From the NCBI GenBank assembly GCA_014523685.1, contig JAATVT010000016.1, positions 1-6,651 on the forward strand: a DNA stretch of 6,651 nucleotides, in the 5' to 3' direction. The translations under genes were made by a program, and so were the position numbers. How positions within the stretch are numbered: position 1 is the stretch's first letter; each line of letters begins with the position of its first letter. The DNA is from Nitrososphaerales archaeon TH5893. GTDB lineage: Archaea > Thermoproteota > Nitrososphaeria > Nitrososphaerales > Nitrososphaeraceae. Shown one piece after another: positions 4,381 through 6,651 of this stretch. Below the pieces are notes generated by a model. It was not told the origin of the DNA. It made no database searches and saw only the letters and a list, made by a program, of their open reading frames with translations.

Positions 4381-4989
4381 ATGAATACTACAACATTTTC
4401 AAAAAAAATTGTACAAAAAAAGGTGATGATTCCAGCAATAATAGGAGTTGGAATATTGCTTTCGGTTGTCTTCATAGCAGCATCACCATTAGAGAATTCA
4501 TGGGCACAACAGTCACTGCAACAACGGGAAATGAATGATACTACAAATGTATCTCAATATGGCGATATGCCCAAAATCAATGGTTCAGTAAATGTTAGAG
4601 ATGGAATAAAGAATTTCTTTGTAGAAAATGCAAAGACGCCATTTTTAACCGGTGCTCAAACTGCACAAGGCCAAATTGCAAATGGAACAATATTGGGAGG
4701 GCATATAGGTGTAACCCAAGGTTATTTAACATACACATACATTGTAGCGAACCCAACAAATGATATGGTACACCGTGTGATTATTGATGCTGGAAATGGT
4801 CAGGTTCTACATACATCTGAAGGCAAACAAATAGGATCGTTGGGAAAGTCAATGTTTGAACCATATGGACAGGAAAGAGGGCATGAAGGATTTGGTGGTG
4901 GTTGGTTCGGACCATTTGGTCATGGTTTTGGATCGTTTCACAATGGCGGCGGATTTGGACCCTTTGGAGGATTTTGGCATAATAACTGA
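4381..4989 (+). CDS. Secreted PepSY-domain protein with Gly/Phe/His-rich tail
   Basis: This 202-residue protein begins with a basic stretch (KKIVQKK) and a hydrophobic helix at about 16-34, followed by a likely signal cleavage at NSWA-QQ (after residue 42). After a polar linker, residues 66-153 look like a PepSY domain: INGSVNVRDGIKNFFVENA (helix), the LTYTYIVANP strand, and then VIIDAGNGQVLHTSEG, the typical end with D-x-G-x-G-x-V. PepSY domains occur in protease propeptides and other extracytoplasmic proteins and are thought to bind or inhibit partners. The last 35 residues (168-202) are a low-complexity tail of G, F, W and H (GFGGGWFGPFGHGFGSF and on), perhaps for metal binding, self-association or surface contact. 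The ATG start is fixed by the promoter spacing shared with the SRPBCC gene. It probably belongs to the same regulon as the genes at 2491 and 3290. Confidence 0.85.
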   Translation: MNTTTFSKKIVQKKVMIPAIIGVGILLSVVFIAASPLENSWAQQSLQQREMNDTTNVSQYGDMPKINGSVNVRDGIKNFFVENAKTPFLTGAQTAQGQIANGTILGGHIGVTQGYLTYTYIVANPTNDMVHRVIIDAGNGQVLHTSEGKQIGSLGKSMFEPYGQERGHEGFGGGWFGPFGHGFGSFHNGGGFGPFGGFWHNN

Positions 4990-5038
4990 TCCATAGGACA
5001 GAATGACAAATAATGGTCAAGTCTGAAGTCATTCAATT

Positions 5039-5047
5039 CCTTTTTTG
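5039..5047 (+). terminator. T-rich terminator after the PepSY gene
   Basis: CCTTTTTTG about 50 bases past the PepSY stop matches the sequence found behind the SRPBCC gene on the other strand. A T6 tract of this kind is enough for archaeal termination. Confidence 0.4.
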
Positions 5048-5258
5048 CAAACACAAAAGTTCAACAGTTTCCGAAACTTTAGGTGAGTTGTGTGAAAAAA
5101 GTGAACAACTTCTTCAGCTACCGGAAATCTGAAGAATCATTAAATAGTTTATACTAGGATTTGGTCATAACTAATAAATTAAGAGCTGAAATTTCAGAAC
5201 ATACCATAGAGCAGGTCCAAGGAATAATTAAAAAGCCATTACTGATATCTCCAAGAAT

Positions 5259-5274
5259 AATTTTTTCAAAAATT
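5259..5274 (-). terminator. Possible terminator of the methyltransferase gene
   Basis: Just past the stop at 5285 the sequence AATTTTT-TC-AAAAATT forms a 7-bp inverted repeat, with T runs on both strands. It could end transcription from either side of this convergent region. Confidence 0.3.
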
Positions 5275-5284
5275 CATTTATTTC

Positions 5285-6145
5285 TTATTTCTTACCAACA
5301 ATAAGTATAGCTTCATTTTCGACCCTTACTTTTCCTACATTGTTGTCAAAATACATTTTTGCAGCCTCAGTAACTGCTTTTAATATCTCTGCTTTTCTTT
5401 CGTTTGTTTGTTTTGCTAGTATTTTTTGAAGAGGACCATAAGTTTCACTAGTAAAGGCTGTAAAATCTTCAGGCGAATCAAAATCAAAAGACACGTTCAT
5501 CCTTTCGACAGTAAGGGCTTTGAATCCTGACATCATAAATGAATTTCTAAGACTATTTTCGTCCGACAGACTAAAATGTCCAGGAGTTCCAGGTGGAGGC
5601 GGTAGGCTGTTAGTTTCTTTCATAACTATGTTCATTGTCTTTGCAATTAAGGTATCTTGATCAGGTGAAGCCCAAACAGCCGCCGCGAAATGACCACCTT
5701 CTACTAGTGATTGGTAAATATTTGATAAACCTGTCTTAAGATCTGGTAAAAACATCAATCCCCATCTACAGAGTGCCGCATCAAACGTTGAAGATGGTAT
5801 GTCAATTGTTTCTATATCTCCCTCTTTAAATTCAATCACATTTTGTAGGCCTAAAGAGATAGCTCTTTGTTTTGCAACAGATAGCATCTGTGGTGAAATA
5901 TCTGTGGCTAATATGTGGCCATTATTACCTATCTGAATTGCGGTGGTAATAGCTGGTTCTCCTATGCCTGTTGCAATGTCAAGAACTCTAGAACCCAGTT
6001 TAATCTCTGCAAGTTCTATTAACCGTCTACTAACTTTTTCAGCACCTATCTCGATTGTCCTCCACCACTTTTGCCAATTATTAGCTACACTATCCCAACT
6101 CTGACGTTCTGCTTCTTTGTATTTTTTTGAATCTAAAGTCAACAC
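5285..6145 (-). CDS. Class I SAM-dependent methyltransferase (UbiE/Methyltransf_25-like)
   Basis: This intact 286-residue enzyme transfers a methyl group from S-adenosylmethionine; the acceptor is unknown. An N-terminal helix region (WDSVANNWQKWWRTIEIGAE, 17-36) leads to motif I VLDIATGIGEPA (54-65), which holds the glycine-rich SAM loop. Motif II ends in the acidic D82 (LATDISPQML), followed by EGDIETIDIP (108-117, with D110 expected near the adenine), FDAALCRWGLMFLPD (121-135) and EGGHFAAAVW (149-158). The C-terminal third (about 165-286) is a cap domain that probably forms the substrate site. The GTG start at 6145 is taken because family members begin about ten residues before the KYKEAERQSWDSVA segment; a TTG is the next codon. 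A weak GTGAG lies five bases upstream. Relatives often act on quinones, sterols or small metabolites, but this cannot be fixed from sequence. Confidence 0.88.
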   Translation of the reverse strand: MLTLDSKKYKEAERQSWDSVANNWQKWWRTIEIGAEKVSRRLIELAEIKLGSRVLDIATGIGEPAITTAIQIGNNGHILATDISPQMLSVAKQRAISLGLQNVIEFKEGDIETIDIPSSTFDAALCRWGLMFLPDLKTGLSNIYQSLVEGGHFAAAVWASPDQDTLIAKTMNIVMKETNSLPPPPGTPGHFSLSDENSLRNSFMMSGFKALTVERMNVSFDFDSPEDFTAFTSETYGPLQKILAKQTNERKAEILKAVTEAAKMYFDNNVGKVRVENEAILIVGKK

Positions 6146-6296
6146 TTATTCTCACTCTCTGATGTTGTGTATCTTTGGTATGAAAATACCGGCATTACTA
6201 TTCATCCCACACAGATTCCATTCATATGCTATAACTTAGCACAAAATGTTATTTTTTCGATGTCCACAAAAACAACTCAAAACTCATAATGTATAA
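6146..6296. promoter_or_regulatory. Upstream region of the methyltransferase with two dyads
   Basis: GGTAT-GAAA-ATACC (6177-6190) is a perfect 5-bp dyad that, on the minus strand, overlaps the likely TATA region (GTATTTTCATA) about 32-45 bases before the GTG at 6145. A second dyad, TGCTA-TAACT-TAGCA, lies at 6227-6241. A repressor binding the first would block TATA-binding protein. This is inferred from position only; no coding sequence is seen here. Confidence 0.35.
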
Positions 6297-6482
6297 CTAA
6301 GTAATACAACTTGAAGATAAGGAATGTAGTTGAATAAATCTGAGTCCTTGTATATCAAATGGTTTCTGACTGGGTAGAGATGGTTGTTGATTCTGTGATA
6401 TACTTGGTTGTTGATGCATGATGAATGGGGCAGGAACTTTGTTGTTACATGTCAAATGTTTAATTATTCCAAGAGGAGTGAT
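6297..6482 (-). other. In-frame open extension after the TAG of the right-edge gene
   Basis: Directly after the TAG at 6483-6485 the same frame stays open for 61 codons to another TAG (6297-6299). The reading contains QQPSISQNQQPSLPSQ, an 8-residue repeat that matches a 24-base-period DNA repeat (TGGTTGTTGAT on the plus strand at 6381-6391 and 6405-6415), and then KPFDIQGLRFIQLHS. Such a Q/P/S stretch looks like a linker before a C-terminal segment. It may be the former end of the upstream protein cut off by a stop mutation, or a separate frame from the ATG at 6419 (40 residues). A chance open frame remains possible. Confidence 0.3.
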
Positions 6483-6505
6483 CTAATTCTCCCTGATCAC
6501 CTCTT
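6471..6505. repeat. Imperfect hairpin around the stop codon of the right-edge gene
   Basis: AAGAG (6471-6475) and GTGATC (6478-6483) pair with GATCAC (6495-6500) and CTCTT (6501-6505), leaving a two-base bulge and an 11-base loop that carries part of the TAG codon. No T tract follows on the minus strand, so it is not a clear terminator. Confidence 0.35.
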
Positions 6506-6651
6506 TGTTAATGAATTCTCTGAATGCAGGATCAAACCATTTCTCAGGCTGAATGCTGTCTTTCCAATAATCACTTATTGCACCTTGGGCAAAAGCAGCC
6601 TTCATCCATTGCAACCAGCCTTCCCATTCATTGTCGTTAAGCACATTACGC
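6483..6651 (-). CDS. C-terminal end of an unrecognised Trp-rich protein (runs off right edge)
   Basis: The minus strand enters the window open and reads 55 residues before TAG at 6483-6485. The sequence is rich in aromatic residues and looks folded and soluble: NDNEWEGWLQWMKAAFAQGA, then SDYWKDSIQPEKWFDPAFREFI and NKEVIREN. There is no membrane segment. I do not recognise the family; five tryptophans in 55 residues suggest a compact helical domain. The start and most of the protein lie outside the window, so length and domain layout are unknown. See the open extension past the stop for a possible truncated C-terminus. Confidence 0.65.
   Translation of the reverse strand, partial: RNVLNDNEWEGWLQWMKAAFAQGAISDYWKDSIQPEKWFDPAFREFINKEVIREN

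Larger units (their letters stand above)
4990..5284. other. Convergent intergenic region with small dyads
   Basis: This lies between the ends of two converging genes. It contains a hairpin TTCTTCAG (5110-5117) / CTGAAGAA (5129-5136) with an 11-base loop and a perfect 12-bp palindrome CTGAAATTTCAG (5186-5197). It also has a TATA-like TTTATACTA (5148-5156) pointing rightward into no clear gene. I found no convincing coding sequence. Confidence 0.4.

Noticed and set aside
5161..5304. Plus-strand 47-codon frame from TTG 5161 (VITNKLRAEISEHTIEQ and on)
   Set aside because: The TATA-like element is too close to the start, the frame overlaps the end of the methyltransferase, and no family is recognised.
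6433..6446. GAACTTTGTTGTTAC as a degenerate operator copy
   Set aside because: It has an internal insertion and a broken left arm, and is not upstream of any supported start.

Overview
The window looks like a piece of a chromosome from an ammonia-oxidising archaeon of the Nitrososphaerota (Thaumarchaeota), probably Nitrososphaeraceae and perhaps Nitrosocosmicus-like. The DNA is AT-rich. Most genes lack a bacterial-type ribosome binding site and have an A/T-rich TATA-like element about 25-35 bases before the start, as expected for leaderless archaeal mRNA. Several proteins fit types I associate with this group: a HTH_45-like single-domain winged-helix regulator, small two-helix membrane proteins, a secreted PepSY protein and class I methyltransferases. 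The assignment rests on style and remembered family resemblance, not on a marker gene.

Left part (1-1750). A MacB/FtsX-type ABC transporter permease runs off the left edge on the minus strand. Divergent from it is a four-helix, histidine-containing membrane protein of unknown role. Next comes a gene-poor stretch that holds the broken C-terminal end of an M28-type zinc peptidase (1407-1592, minus).

Middle part (1748-4990). A small SAM methyltransferase (1748-2300, minus) is split by a frameshift and has an altered SAM-binding loop. After it comes the most interesting block. A secreted SRPBCC protein (2491-3057, minus), a two-helix membrane protein (3290-3703, minus) and a secreted PepSY protein with a Gly/Phe/His-rich tail (4381-4989, plus) surround a winged-helix regulator (3771-4067, minus). 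All three surface genes have the same dyad, GTAAC-AAA-GTTAC, just upstream of a TATA-like element and in the same orientation relative to the gene. The SRPBCC and PepSY genes share an identical 57-bp upstream segment at exactly the same distance from the start codon. I infer a local regulon for cell-surface proteins, with the winged-helix protein as the obvious candidate regulator. The two 57-bp copies are in inverted orientation and bracket the regulator and the membrane gene, so that 1.2-kb segment could in principle invert.

Right part (4990-6651). An intact class I methyltransferase (5285-6145, minus) is preceded by a dyad overlapping its likely TATA region. The right edge holds the C-terminal 56 residues of an unrecognised Trp-rich protein (6483-6651, minus). 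Its TAG stop is followed in the same frame by 61 more open codons containing an in-frame QQPS repeat. No rRNA, tRNA, CRISPR array or intact insertion sequence was found.
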